A stretch of 64,000 nt of DNA from Sulfuritalea sp. GTDB taxonomy: Bacteria; Pseudomonadota; Gammaproteobacteria; Burkholderiales; Rhodocyclaceae. The position numbers were made by a program, and so were the translations under genes. The stretch lies in assembly GCA_030247575.1 (NCBI GenBank), contig JAOTRV010000004.1, positions 142,598 through 206,597 of the forward strand, given 5' to 3'. Below are positions 20,236 through 29,008 of this stretch, in pieces. The stretch's first letter is position 1. Each line of letters starts with the position of its first letter. The notes under the pieces were generated by a model. It saw only the letters and a list, made by a program, of their open reading frames with translations. It searched no databases and had not been told where the DNA came from.

Positions 20236-22338
20236 ATGTCTTTGATGGCTGTCCGCATTTCTTTCACTTCGCCGTCCGCTCCTCCAGCAATGCGAAACCG
20301 AAGGCCACCCGTCAGCGCCTCGCCGCAACCTGTTCCCGAAACCGCCGCTCGACTCTTTGCGCAAGGGCGTTTCGCCGAGCTCGAAGCCCGGGCCCGCGTC
20401 CGGCTGAAGCATGACCCGCAGGACAGCACGGCATGGAAGGCGCTCGGCGCGGCGCTGTCGGGCCAGGGGCGGCGCGACGAGGCGGTAAAGGCCAAGCAGC
20501 GCGCCGTTGACCTGTGTCCCGACGACGCCGAAGCCCACGGCAACCTGGGCAACGAGTTCTCGGCGCTGGGATTGCATGCGCAGGCCGTGTCGTCCTACGA
20601 GGCGGCGCAGCGATTGGAGCCCCGCAGCCTGCCGCGCTGGACGCAACTCGGCGACATGCTTGCGCACGCCGGACGCCAGGGCGATGCCATTCGCGCCTGG
20701 CGGCAGGTCGCCGCACAGTGGCCCGACAATGCCGGCGTCTGGACAAAACTCGGCAACGCCTTGCGCGACGCCGGCCGCATCCCGGAAGCCGAAGCACCTT
20801 TCCGGCGCGCGCTGGCCATCGACCCGGCATTCGTTGCGGCAGCGAACGGGCTGGCGATTACCTTGCACGAGCTCGGACGTCTGGTCGAGTCGCGCCGGGT
20901 CTTCGAGCAGGCACTGAGCCTCGCACCCGACAATGCCGCCGTCCACAGCAACCTGGGGAACCTGCAAAAGAACACCGGCGACCTGGCCGGCGCGCAAGCC
21001 AGCTACCGTCGCGCCCTGAGCCTGCAACCAGACTTCATGCCGGCGCACCACAACCTGCTGCTGGTCCTCAACTACGACCCGCAGCAATCGCTGGCGGCCT
21101 GTCTGGCAGCCGCGCGCGAATTCGGCCTGGCGGCGGCCCGCAAGGCGGGTCCTGCGCTGAGTACGGGCGTCCCGTCCGCGGCGGGCGTAGAACGGCCGCT
21201 GCGCGTCGGCTTCGTTTCGGGAGACCTGCGCCAGCATCCCGTGGGCTATTTTCTGGAAGGTTGGCTCGCGCACTGCGACCCGCGCCAGGTCGAGCTGCTG
21301 GCGTATCCCGCCACTCCCGTGGCCGACGCCACGACGGCGCGCCTGAAGCCCTGCTTCGCGCGGTGGACGCCCGTCTACGCCCTGAGCGACGAAGGCGCCG
21401 CGCGTGCCATCGCCGCCGACGCGGTCGATGTGCTGATCGACCTGTCCGGCCACACCGAATACAACCGGCTGGGCATATTCGCTTGGCATCCTGCCCCGGT
21501 GCAAGTCAGCTGGCTGGGCTACTTCGCCACGACAGGCCTGCGTGAAATGGATGCCGTGCTGGCCGATCCGGTGGTCTGCCCCGAACACCCACCGGATCAG
21601 GCGGCGGGCGATGTCGGCGCGGCCGACGCCGGGGCCGAGTTCACCGAGGCCGTCTGGCGTCTGCCCCGCACCCGCCTGTGCTTCAGTCCGCCGGCGGAGG
21701 CGCCGCCGGTTTCGCCCTTGCCGGCCCTGAAAGACGGCTGCATCACCTTCGGCAGCTTTCAGGGCATGGCCAAGATCACTCCGCCCACCCTCGATGCCTG
21801 GGCGCGGATTCTGGCGGCCGTGCCCGGCGCAAGACTGCGCCTGCAAAACAACCAGCTCGGCGACCCCGCCACGGCCGCCGCGTTCGCCGGGACCCTGCAG
21901 GCACATGGCATACCGCCCGGGCGTGTGCAGATGCACGGCAAGGCATCGCGGGCCGGCTACCTTGCCGCCCATACCGACGTCGATCTGCTGCTGGACACCT
22001 TTCCCTTCCCGGGCGGCACCACCACCTGCGAGGCGCTGTGGATGGGCGTGCCCACCGTCACCCTGGCCGGCACGCGCATGTTGTCGCGCCAGGGCGCTGG
22101 ACTGCTCAGCGCGGCAGGGCTGGCCGACTGGGTGGCGCAAGACGCGGCGCACTACGTCGCGCTGGCCTGCGCCAAAGCCGCCAATGTCGAAGGCCTGGCG
22201 GTCATGCGCGCCGGCTTGCGCCAGCGCCTGCCCGCGACGCCGCTGTTCGACGGCGCGGCATTCGCGCGCGACTTCCAGCATTGCCTGCTCGAGCGATGCA
22301 AGGCGATGCGAATGCCTTCTGCCCGAAGCGAATCATGA
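20236..22338 (+). CDS. TPR-containing O-linked GlcNAc transferase-like protein (GT41)
   Basis: Predicted cytosolic glycosyltransferase of 700 residues. The N-terminal third is a run of about six tetratricopeptide repeats (for example AWKALGAALSGQGRRDEAVK, VHSNLGNLQKNTGDLAGAQA). The C-terminal part is the SPINDLY/OGT-like GT41 catalytic region: VGFVSGDLRQHPVGYFLEGW near residue 325, DLSGHTEYNRLGIFAWHPAP near 401, then QVSWLGYFATTGL, and the donor-site stretch LLDTFPFPGGTTTCEALWMG near 585. The ATG at 20236 is the first plausible start; nearby ATGs at 20245 and about 20290 are alternatives. Acceptor unknown; bacterial relatives modify flagellin, adhesins or cytosolic proteins. Confidence 0.87.
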   Translation: MSLMAVRISFTSPSAPPAMRNRRPPVSASPQPVPETAARLFAQGRFAELEARARVRLKHDPQDSTAWKALGAALSGQGRRDEAVKAKQRAVDLCPDDAEAHGNLGNEFSALGLHAQAVSSYEAAQRLEPRSLPRWTQLGDMLAHAGRQGDAIRAWRQVAAQWPDNAGVWTKLGNALRDAGRIPEAEAPFRRALAIDPAFVAAANGLAITLHELGRLVESRRVFEQALSLAPDNAAVHSNLGNLQKNTGDLAGAQASYRRALSLQPDFMPAHHNLLLVLNYDPQQSLAACLAAAREFGLAAARKAGPALSTGVPSAAGVERPLRVGFVSGDLRQHPVGYFLEGWLAHCDPRQVELLAYPATPVADATTARLKPCFARWTPVYALSDEGAARAIAADAVDVLIDLSGHTEYNRLGIFAWHPAPVQVSWLGYFATTGLREMDAVLADPVVCPEHPPDQAAGDVGAADAGAEFTEAVWRLPRTRLCFSPPAEAPPVSPLPALKDGCITFGSFQGMAKITPPTLDAWARILAAVPGARLRLQNNQLGDPATAAAFAGTLQAHGIPPGRVQMHGKASRAGYLAAHTDVDLLLDTFPFPGGTTTCEALWMGVPTVTLAGTRMLSRQGAGLLSAAGLADWVAQDAAHYVALACAKAANVEGLAVMRAGLRQRLPATPLFDGAAFARDFQHCLLERCKAMRMPSARSES

Positions 22339-22409
22339 AGCCGCACCACTGGCCCCGGACCTTCGTCGCCTTCACCCTGCGCCCTCTCGTGGAGCGCGAG
22401 GGGGCATGA
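22335..22409 (+). pseudogene. Collapsed copy of the small membrane ORF found at 23353
   Basis: An ORF of 24 codons (MKPHHWPRTFVAFTL then RPLVEREGA) overlapping the TPR/GT41 stop by ATGA. It matches the first 15 and last 9 residues of the 74-residue membrane protein at 23353-23577 but lacks the middle 150 nt. The deletion joins at a shared CCTGC present at both breakpoints of the longer copy. It is most simply an in-frame deletion remnant of a duplicated gene. Confidence 0.7.
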
Positions 22410-22441
22410 GGCCACAGGCACAAGCGGCCGAAGTCGGGACA

Positions 22442-22466
22442 GGAGTCGACGCCGGCGGCACGGCGG
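22442..22466 (-). repeat. Dispersed repeat, copy 3
   Basis: On the minus strand CCGCCGTGCCGCCGGCG followed by TCGACTCC. It lies just after the collapsed membrane ORF, as copy 4 lies after the intact one. Confidence 0.6.
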
Positions 22467-22507
22467 TTCGCCGCCCTTGCAGCATCTGCTGCGCCTGACA
22501 TCGCTGG

Positions 22508-22533
22508 CGCCATTTTGGCGACAATGCTACACT
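22508..22533 (+). promoter_or_regulatory. Putative promoter/operator of the DUF1778-GNAT module
   Basis: A perfect inverted repeat CGCCA-TTT-TGGCG (22508-22520) sits just before a plausible -10 TACACT (22528-22533), 29 nt before the antitoxin ATG. AAGGAGG follows as ribosome binding site. The arrangement is what an autoregulated ribbon-helix-helix antitoxin would need; no good -35 is visible. Confidence 0.5.
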
Positions 22534-22561
22534 GACCGCAATCGATCACAAGGAGGAAATC

Positions 22562-22873
22562 ATGGACACCGCCCTGCCCAAGCAGGACCGCATCGGCGCC
22601 CGCGTTCCCCATGAAGTCTATGAAACGCTGTGCCGCGCCGCCGAACTGAGCGGCGCCACCGTCAACCAGTTCCTGGTGCAAGCGGCATTGAAGGAGGCTC
22701 AGGTCGTCATCGAACGGGAAGAGGTGATCCGGCTTTCCGCGCGCGACTGGAACTGGCTGCTCGACCTGATGGAAAACCCGCCCAAGCCCAACGCCAAACT
22801 CAAGGCGGCCATGAAGCGCCACCAGAAGGCCGGACAAGATGCTGCGGGTGCTGCCTTTAACTGGAAGCCATGA
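22562..22873 (+). CDS. DUF1778 antitoxin (TacA-like)
   Basis: Protein of 103 residues with an N-terminal ribbon-helix-helix: KQDRIGARVPHEVYETLCRA, then AELSGATVNQFLVQAALKEA. The C-terminal toxin-binding tail contains LSARDWNWLLDLMENPPKPN, typical of DUF1778 antitoxins paired with GNAT toxins. AAGGAGG lies upstream. It overlaps the toxin gene by 35 nt, as expected for a coupled type II pair. It should bind and neutralise the acetyltransferase and repress the operon. Confidence 0.9.
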   Translation: MDTALPKQDRIGARVPHEVYETLCRAAELSGATVNQFLVQAALKEAQVVIEREEVIRLSARDWNWLLDLMENPPKPNAKLKAAMKRHQKAGQDAAGAAFNWKP

Positions 22874-23324
22874 CCGGCAGGGCTTCGACTGCGGCCAGGC
22901 GGAGCTTAACGACTGGCTGCGGCAGGTTGCACGCCAGCATCAGGACAAAGGCCTGTCGAAGACTTTCGTCGCCATCCGCGAGGAAGAGCCCAAGCGCATC
23001 TGCGGCTACTACGCACTGACGCTGGCGGAACTCGAGAACCGCCACCTGCCAACTGCCTGGCGCAAAAAGCTGCCGCGCCGCATTCCCGGTGTGCGCCTGG
23101 GGCGCCTGGCCGTCGGCCGAAGCTATCAGGGCAAGGGGCTTGGCGAACTGCTCCTGGTCGACGCGCTCACGCGGGCGGCCTCGATCTACAGGGAGGCCGG
23201 CGGCATCGGCCTGTTTGTCGATGCGCTCGACGAACACGCCGCCCGCTACTACCAGCGCTTCGGCTCTGTCGCCTCGCCGGACAACCCGCTGCTGCTGTTC
23301 CTGCCCGCGCAAGTCGCGGGATGA
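22839..23324 (+). CDS. GNAT acetyltransferase toxin (TacT-like)
   Basis: N-acetyltransferase of 161 residues, the partner of the upstream DUF1778 protein. Features of tRNA-acetylating toxins: FDCGQAELNDWLRQVARQHQ near residue 16, VRLGRLAVGRSYQGKGLGEL near 86 with the acetyl-CoA loop QGKGLG, and YYQRFGSVASPDNPLLLFL near the end with the catalytic Tyr position. Known relatives acetylate the amino group of charged tRNAs to stop translation; that role is inferred here. The pair lies between two copies of a small membrane ORF, an accessory context. Confidence 0.88.
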   Translation: MLRVLPLTGSHDRQGFDCGQAELNDWLRQVARQHQDKGLSKTFVAIREEEPKRICGYYALTLAELENRHLPTAWRKKLPRRIPGVRLGRLAVGRSYQGKGLGELLLVDALTRAASIYREAGGIGLFVDALDEHAARYYQRFGSVASPDNPLLLFLPAQVAG

Positions 23325-23352
23325 AACGTCGGCGCTGGCGACACGGCGACTC

Positions 23353-23577
23353 ATGAAACCGCGCCACTGGCCCTGGACCTTCATCGTCTTCACCCTGCTC
23401 GGCATCATCTTGCTGCTGGCCGGCGGCGCGGCGCTGGCAGGAATGCTGAAGGGCATTCACCCGCTGTTCAACGACGACATGGCCGGCTGGGCGCTGATCG
23501 TGTCGGCCGTCGCCTGCTTTCTCACCGGCGCTTTTCCCCTTGTCCTGCGCCGCCTCGCCGAACGCGAGGGCGCATGA
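23353..23577 (+). CDS. Small hypothetical membrane protein
   Basis: A 74-residue ORF, MKPRHWPWTF followed by two hydrophobic segments: IVFTLLGIILLLAGGAALAG (residues 11-30) and AGWALIVSAVACFLTGAFPL (44-63). It has a basic/acidic tail RRLAEREGA. No family recognised; it looks like a two-pass inner-membrane protein. It follows the GNAT toxin by 28 nt. A shortened homologous copy lies upstream of the toxin-antitoxin pair at 22335, which supports this being a real, once-duplicated gene. Confidence 0.6.
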   Translation: MKPRHWPWTFIVFTLLGIILLLAGGAALAGMLKGIHPLFNDDMAGWALIVSAVACFLTGAFPLVLRRLAEREGA

Positions 23578-23614
23578 GGTCTGGCGAATGGGCGGCAAGC
23601 GGGCGAAGCGAAAG

Positions 23615-23640
23615 CAAAAGTCGGCGATGGCGGGACGGCA
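23615..23640 (-). repeat. Dispersed repeat, copy 4
   Basis: On the minus strand TGCCGTCCCGCCATCG then CCGACTTTTG, belonging to the CCGACTTT sub-type (compare 46860 and 49941). It lies 37 nt after the small membrane ORF. Confidence 0.55.
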
Positions 23641-23750
23641 GTTTGCTTTGTACGAAATCGCCGCAAAGCGACACCTCTGGTTGAAATCGCCTATCATTTC
23701 GGCATGGCAAAGAACGTCACGCTGAGTAACGAGCATCTGGAGAGGCCAAG

Positions 23751-23986
23751 ATGCCGACGATAGTGCGCATCGGCCCGTACCGGTTCTTCTTCTATGCCAG
23801 CGACCGAGAGGAGCCAATGCATGTGCATGTCGAGCGCAACGCGGTAATGCGAAGTTCTGGCTCGCTCCGGTAAGGTTGCAGCACAGCCTTGGTTTTGGAC
23901 GATCCGAATTGGTGAAACTTGAGTCTCTCGTGGCCGAACACCGCGATGCCCTGATGGAGGCGTGGAATGATTATTTCGCAAACTGA
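23751..23986 (+). pseudogene. DUF4160 gene, frameshifted
   Basis: The first frame reads MPTIVRIGPYRFFFYASDRE and on to MHVHVERN, the standard DUF4160 start, but then stops at TAA 23871. From about 23846 another frame continues the family: NAKFWLAPVRLQHSLGFGR, then LVKLESLVAEHRDALMEAW, ending at TGA 23986. The two halves are offset by a single-base loss (or 2-base gain) near 23840. It precedes an intact DUF2442 gene, its usual partner. A sequencing error would give the same picture. Confidence 0.8.
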
Positions 23987-24266
23987 AATCGCTATCCCGA
24001 ACGCTCAGAACGTAACGGTGACAGAGCGCACTCTGTCGGTGGACCTCGAAGACGGCAGAACCCTGTCGGCTCCGCTCGGCTGGTATCCCAGGCTTGCCAA
24101 CGCCACGCCCGAGGAACGCGAGCACTGGCGATTGATAGGGCAAGGCATCGGAATTCACTGGGACGATATCGACGAAGACATCAGCATCGAAGGACTGCTG
24201 CTCGGCAAACGGTCCGGCGAGAGTCAAGGCTCATTTGAGCGATGGCTAGCGACTCGGCGCCGGTGA
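23967..24266 (+). CDS. DUF2442 domain protein
   Basis: Protein of 99 residues containing the DUF2442 core: VTVTERTLSVDLEDGRTLSA (about residues 16-35), then PLGWYPRLANATPEEREHW and GIHWDDIDEDISIEGLL near 63. DUF2442 and DUF4160 genes occur as pairs and have been proposed as toxin-antitoxin-like modules; function is not established. It overlaps the frameshifted DUF4160 gene by 20 nt. A Ser/Arg-rich tail follows the domain. If DUF4160 is the toxin, this would be an orphan antitoxin-like gene. Confidence 0.8.
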   Translation: MIISQTEIAIPNAQNVTVTERTLSVDLEDGRTLSAPLGWYPRLANATPEEREHWRLIGQGIGIHWDDIDEDISIEGLLLGKRSGESQGSFERWLATRRR

Positions 24267-24334
24267 AGCCCCGCTGCGAAATCGTGGTCTGTCCCTGAAT
24301 ATCCTCTCTCGGGCTCATGTAGCTTGAGGCGCCG

Positions 24335-24361
24335 GCCGCCGTGTCGCCGGCGTCTACTCTT
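24335..24361 (+). repeat. Dispersed repeat, copy 5
   Basis: GCCGCCGTGTCGCCGGCG followed by TCTACTCT, ending immediately at the stop codon of the lipoprotein gene 24361-26487. It contains a small CGCCG/CGGCG hairpin. Confidence 0.75.
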
Positions 24362-26487
24362 TAGCGGGCCGCGGCCTCATATCCGCCCGCCTCGCATGGC
24401 TTTGCCCAGGCAGGTCTCGCCGCTTCATCGCCCAGCGTAAGCGACTGCGCAGTGAATCCGTTATATACGAACACCGCCTCCGGCACACGGCCCGCCTGCG
24501 TCGTTTCCGGCAGTTGCTGCACGTACCCGGGGATAACCTGGCTGCGGTGCCAGCGCGCAGCGAAATCACGCAGCATGGCAAGGCAGGTCGGATTTCCCTG
24601 TACTGTCGCATCGTCGGCGTCCGCGCAAGCCAGCGTTGCGGCCCTGGCACTGGCATCCGCCTCTTTGCCACCAGCCGACGTGAAATAGCGGTTCGCCAGC
24701 ACGGCGCGCGGGTTGGCGCGCACCTGCTCGCGTATGTCGACCTGCATGCATGCGCCGCCGCGTTGAGTCCAGCCATCGGCGGTTCGCTTGAGCGCCTTGT
24801 ATTCGAGCCGGACCGTTCGCGGCGCATAGTCCGGTTCGTCCAGACCTCCGGCCAAGCCGTCGGAAACGCGCGACAGGACCAACCAGTCGCCCTCTCCGCG
24901 GACGATCGGCGCCACCACTTGGGCCGGCTGTCGCAGCCAGCCGGCTCCGACGTCCAGGGCGACATCCTTTTGCTGCCATGCGCCGCTGTCTGTCCAGTGC
25001 AACGATGGGAGCAGGTCAACCGCTCGCGCAGCGCAGTCACCCTTGGCCTTGCATTCGAGGCGCAGTGCGAGCAGGCGGTCACGGCTTTCGCCGGTGGCAC
25101 GGTAGGGCGCAAATGGCTCGAACTCCTCCGGCACAGGAATGTGAGCCGCTTCGGCCGGTTCGGCGCGCCCGAGACCGACGCGCAGCGCAGACGCGCTGCT
25201 CCGATAGTCAGTGTCTCCCGCCAAGCCGTGGCTGAGCGTGACGAAATCCAAACGGCCGCTGCCGCCAAAATGTCCGGTGATGAGCTGGTCCTGCGCGAGC
25301 CGATAGCGCCGATGAGGCGTGTTCCGATCGACACTGTGTGCGCTCACCGCCAGCCCGTGATCGGTCCCCGCGCAAGGATCAGCGTCCGCTGTGGTGCTGC
25401 GGCTGCCCCACGCAGCGAACACGACGGTTCGATCGTGCTGCGGTGAGCATTCGACCGTTACCGGCCGTGCGACGGCAGTGTCGCAGTCGAACTCGAGCAC
25501 GCTGCCGGGCGCGCCGCTCTTGATGATTTTCGGCGTCGCTTGCGGTGCGCAGACCGTGTTCTGCGTAGCCGGCTCGGCGGCCAGTTCGGCGAGTGTCCGC
25601 ACCACCTGTGCTCCGGACGTTGCGTTGATGGCGACCGCGTGTATGCCGGTATTGGCGAGGCTGCGCCGCGCGAGCCAGACGAGCCGGTCGCCGCCTTCGG
25701 CGCGCAGCACATGCGGCGGCGACGCCACCTTCTCGCGCAGGAAGGGGGAGCTCGGCGCCTCTTTCAGTGTGCTCGATTCGAAGCGTCGGTCACGTATCGA
25801 GATCCAGCCGTCCTTGATGGCGAAAACCCAGAGGCTGCTCGAATGCTTCTCGGAGTCCGATCGAATCACCTCTCCGCGCGCCTCGCGATGGCGAACCAGG
25901 CGCGCTGCAACGTAGTCATTGGCGCGCTGCGGGAAGGGGTCAAATTCGAAGTAGCTAGAGCGATGTCCATGTTGGAAGTTGGTACCGCCGAACGCGTTTA
26001 CCCCTAGCAGCACCACCCGGGCGCGTTCGCGGCATTCCTCGAGGCTCAGCTTGTCACGATATATGCGGCGGCAAAGGCGGTAGGCGTGCTGTTGCAGGAG
26101 CACGTCGCAATCGAGCTTCTGGTAGCCGTACGTGGCGTGGCCGTGCCGATAGCAGTAGTCGTGAAAAACGCAGGCCTGACGGAACTGCAGTGCGATGGGC
26201 GTACGGTCGGCAGTGCTGCCGAACATCAGATTTTCCGCCAGCGCCGGGATGCTGCAATTAAGTCCTTCGCCCCTCCCGCCGATCACGGCGCGGATGTCGG
26301 CGGAGGCCGGCGGGCTGGCGACAGTGGGCGCGTTTTCAGGATCCCAGGCTTCGTCGAGAGCCGGATACACAGAATTGGCCACAAACCCCGCGAATCGGGA
26401 ACACCCTTGAAGGCTCGGCGCCGCCACAGTCGCCAACAGAACGACCGAAATCAAGCGCAACCGTGTCGATTTCCGAACAATGCCCAC
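24361..26487 (-). CDS. Large lipoprotein with phospholipase A2-like motif
   Basis: Predicted lipoprotein of 708 residues: signal LISVVLLATVAAPSLQGC with Cys29 as lipid anchor. Residues 106-128 carry CVFHDYCYRHG and, 14 residues on, LDCD. That is the secreted phospholipase A2 pattern: the His-Asp dyad (His109-Asp110) beside paired cysteines, with a later Asp128. The remaining 550 residues contain many short beta-like units (for example FGGSGRLDFVTLSHG) and no family I recognise; a propeller or sensor region is possible. The gene is solitary, between the DUF2442 gene and pobA, with a dispersed-repeat copy at its 3' end. Enzyme activity is inference. Confidence 0.65.
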   Translation of the reverse strand: MGIVRKSTRLRLISVVLLATVAAPSLQGCSRFAGFVANSVYPALDEAWDPENAPTVASPPASADIRAVIGGRGEGLNCSIPALAENLMFGSTADRTPIALQFRQACVFHDYCYRHGHATYGYQKLDCDVLLQQHAYRLCRRIYRDKLSLEECRERARVVLLGVNAFGGTNFQHGHRSSYFEFDPFPQRANDYVAARLVRHREARGEVIRSDSEKHSSSLWVFAIKDGWISIRDRRFESSTLKEAPSSPFLREKVASPPHVLRAEGGDRLVWLARRSLANTGIHAVAINATSGAQVVRTLAELAAEPATQNTVCAPQATPKIIKSGAPGSVLEFDCDTAVARPVTVECSPQHDRTVVFAAWGSRSTTADADPCAGTDHGLAVSAHSVDRNTPHRRYRLAQDQLITGHFGGSGRLDFVTLSHGLAGDTDYRSSASALRVGLGRAEPAEAAHIPVPEEFEPFAPYRATGESRDRLLALRLECKAKGDCAARAVDLLPSLHWTDSGAWQQKDVALDVGAGWLRQPAQVVAPIVRGEGDWLVLSRVSDGLAGGLDEPDYAPRTVRLEYKALKRTADGWTQRGGACMQVDIREQVRANPRAVLANRYFTSAGGKEADASARAATLACADADDATVQGNPTCLAMLRDFAARWHRSQVIPGYVQQLPETTQAGRVPEAVFVYNGFTAQSLTLGDEAARPAWAKPCEAGGYEAAAR

Positions 26488-26621
26488 GACGTCTCCCTTG
26501 GTGGGGGAAAGGTTCGCTACGTTACACCGGTCGTGGGTTGCGTGCCAATGCTTCGGGTGGTTGCGCTGTTGCGAATGGCCGACGAGTGCGCTACCGGAAA
26601 GCAGGTGTCGAGCCGGCGCTG

Positions 26622-26649
26622 ACCGCCGTTCTGCCGGCGTCTACTCTCC
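26622..26649 (+). repeat. Dispersed repeat, copy 6
   Basis: ACCGCCGTTCTGCCGGCG followed by TCTACTCTCC, 12 nt beyond the stop of the pobA remnant. It again lies at the 3' end of a minus-strand reading frame. Confidence 0.72.
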
Positions 26650-26661
26650 GGCGGGGCGGCT

Positions 26662-26835
26662 TCAATCCTCGAACGGCAGCCCCACATAGCTCTCCGCCAG
26701 CGTCGTCCGGCCGGCGTGGGAATTCACGACGTAGTCAAGTTCGGCTTCGAGCGCCTTCTGGTCGAAGGCATTGGTGTCGGGGAAGGTGTGCAGCAGCTTG
26801 GTCATCCACCACGAGAAGCTCTCGGCCCTCCAGTC
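26662..26835 (-). pseudogene. Remnant of a second pobA (C-terminal 57 codons)
   Basis: Directly behind intact pobA, a minus-strand frame encodes FSWWMTKLLHTFPDTNAFDQ and, at its end, TLAESYVGLPFED. These align with the last 55 residues of the neighbouring PobA ([31 protein letters not shown]) but differ at many positions. Homology begins abruptly at a Trp codon at 26830-26832. No start or N-terminal part is present, so this is the 3' stump of a diverged paralogue rather than a recent duplication. Confidence 0.8.
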
Positions 26836-26861
26836 CCGGCGCTGGGGCCGGGCTGCTGACC

Positions 26862-28049
<1,188 letters not shown>

Positions 28050-28083
28050 CTATTTATTCGGCATGATCGAACCTGAAGCCACC

Positions 28084-28138
28084 GTTCGGGCTGAGCTTGT
28101 CGAAGCCCCGCGCGCCCTTCGACAAGCTCAGGGCGAAC
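28084..28138. repeat. REP-like inverted repeat between ligB2 and pobA
   Basis: The 22-nt arms 28084-28105 and 28117-28138 pair with two mismatches around the core CTGAGCTTGTCGAAG. It belongs to the same family as the repeats at 30408 and 35463. It separates pobA from the upstream dioxygenase genes and could form an mRNA-end hairpin. Confidence 0.85.
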
Positions 28139-28167
28139 GTTCAAGTTGATTGCAGCCACCCAAAAAA

Positions 28168-29007
28168 TTAAACGCTTTCCATGCACAGCAGGCCGGAAGC
28201 GGTATTGGAAATCGGCACGTGGTAGTTGGCATGCACCTTCGCCACTTCGCCCAGCAGCGCGCCGCGCGCGGTGAGCCAGTTGATCAACTCGACGCCCTGG
28301 GTGCCGGTCAGCTCGACCAGGTCGGGAATGGAATAGCGCGTCACCCACAGCGGGTCGCTGATGAGCTTTTCCATGAACATCAGGTCGAATTCCTTGTTGA
28401 TGAATCCGGCGCGCTGGCCGTCGAGCTGGTGCGAAAGGCCGCCGGTGCCGATCACCACGACGCGCGCATCCGAGTCCCAGGATTCGATGGCGCGGCCGAT
28501 GGCCTGGCCGAACTTGAAGCAGCGCGCCGGTTTCGGCAGCGGAAACTGCACGGTGTTCACGCAGATCGGCACGGTGCGCACGGGACAGGGATGCTGGCCG
28601 GGCCAGAACAGTTCGAGCGGGATCGTGAAGGCATGGTCGACCAGCATTTCCTGGCAGGTGACCATGTCGAATTCCTCCTCGATCAGCGAGTCGATCATGT
28701 GCCAGGAGAAATCCACGTCGCCCTGGTAGGGCGGCAGGGTCGGAATGCCCCAGCCCTCGTCGGCGTTGTTGTATTCGGCCGCGGCGCCGATGGCGAAGGT
28801 CGGCATCTTGTCGAGGAAGAAGTTCAGGCCGTGGTCGTTGTAGATGACCACGGCGATGTCCGGCTTGACCTTGGCCAGCCACTGGCGCACGGGCGGAAAG
28901 CCGTCGAAGAAGGGCTTCCAGTAGGGGTCCTGCTGCAAGTTGTTGGCGATGGCACGGCCGATGTAAGGCACGTGGGTGACGTTGATGCCGCCGACGATTT
29001 TGGCCAT
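28168..29007 (-). CDS. Extradiol dioxygenase beta subunit, LigB family (second copy)
   Basis: Catalytic subunit of 279 residues, protocatechuate 4,5-dioxygenase type. Iron ligands are in place: His12 (INVTHVPYIG), His59 (VVIYNDHGLNFFLDKMPTF) and Glu240 (GVELINWLTARGAL); the catalytic His lies in GTGGLSHQLDGQRAGF near residue 188. It is preceded by its alpha subunit with a 1-nt gap and AGGAAA as ribosome binding site. It differs clearly from the LigB at 31472, so it may prefer another substrate such as gallate or a methoxylated acid; the sequence cannot decide this. Confidence 0.88.
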   Translation of the reverse strand: MAKIVGGINVTHVPYIGRAIANNLQQDPYWKPFFDGFPPVRQWLAKVKPDIAVVIYNDHGLNFFLDKMPTFAIGAAAEYNNADEGWGIPTLPPYQGDVDFSWHMIDSLIEEEFDMVTCQEMLVDHAFTIPLELFWPGQHPCPVRTVPICVNTVQFPLPKPARCFKFGQAIGRAIESWDSDARVVVIGTGGLSHQLDGQRAGFINKEFDLMFMEKLISDPLWVTRYSIPDLVELTGTQGVELINWLTARGALLGEVAKVHANYHVPISNTASGLLCMESV

Positions 29008-29008
29008 T

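Noticed and set aside
20176-22281. 701-codon minus-strand ORF opposite the TPR/GT41 gene
   Set aside because: Antisense shadow caused by codon bias; the plus strand has clear TPR and GT41 motifs.
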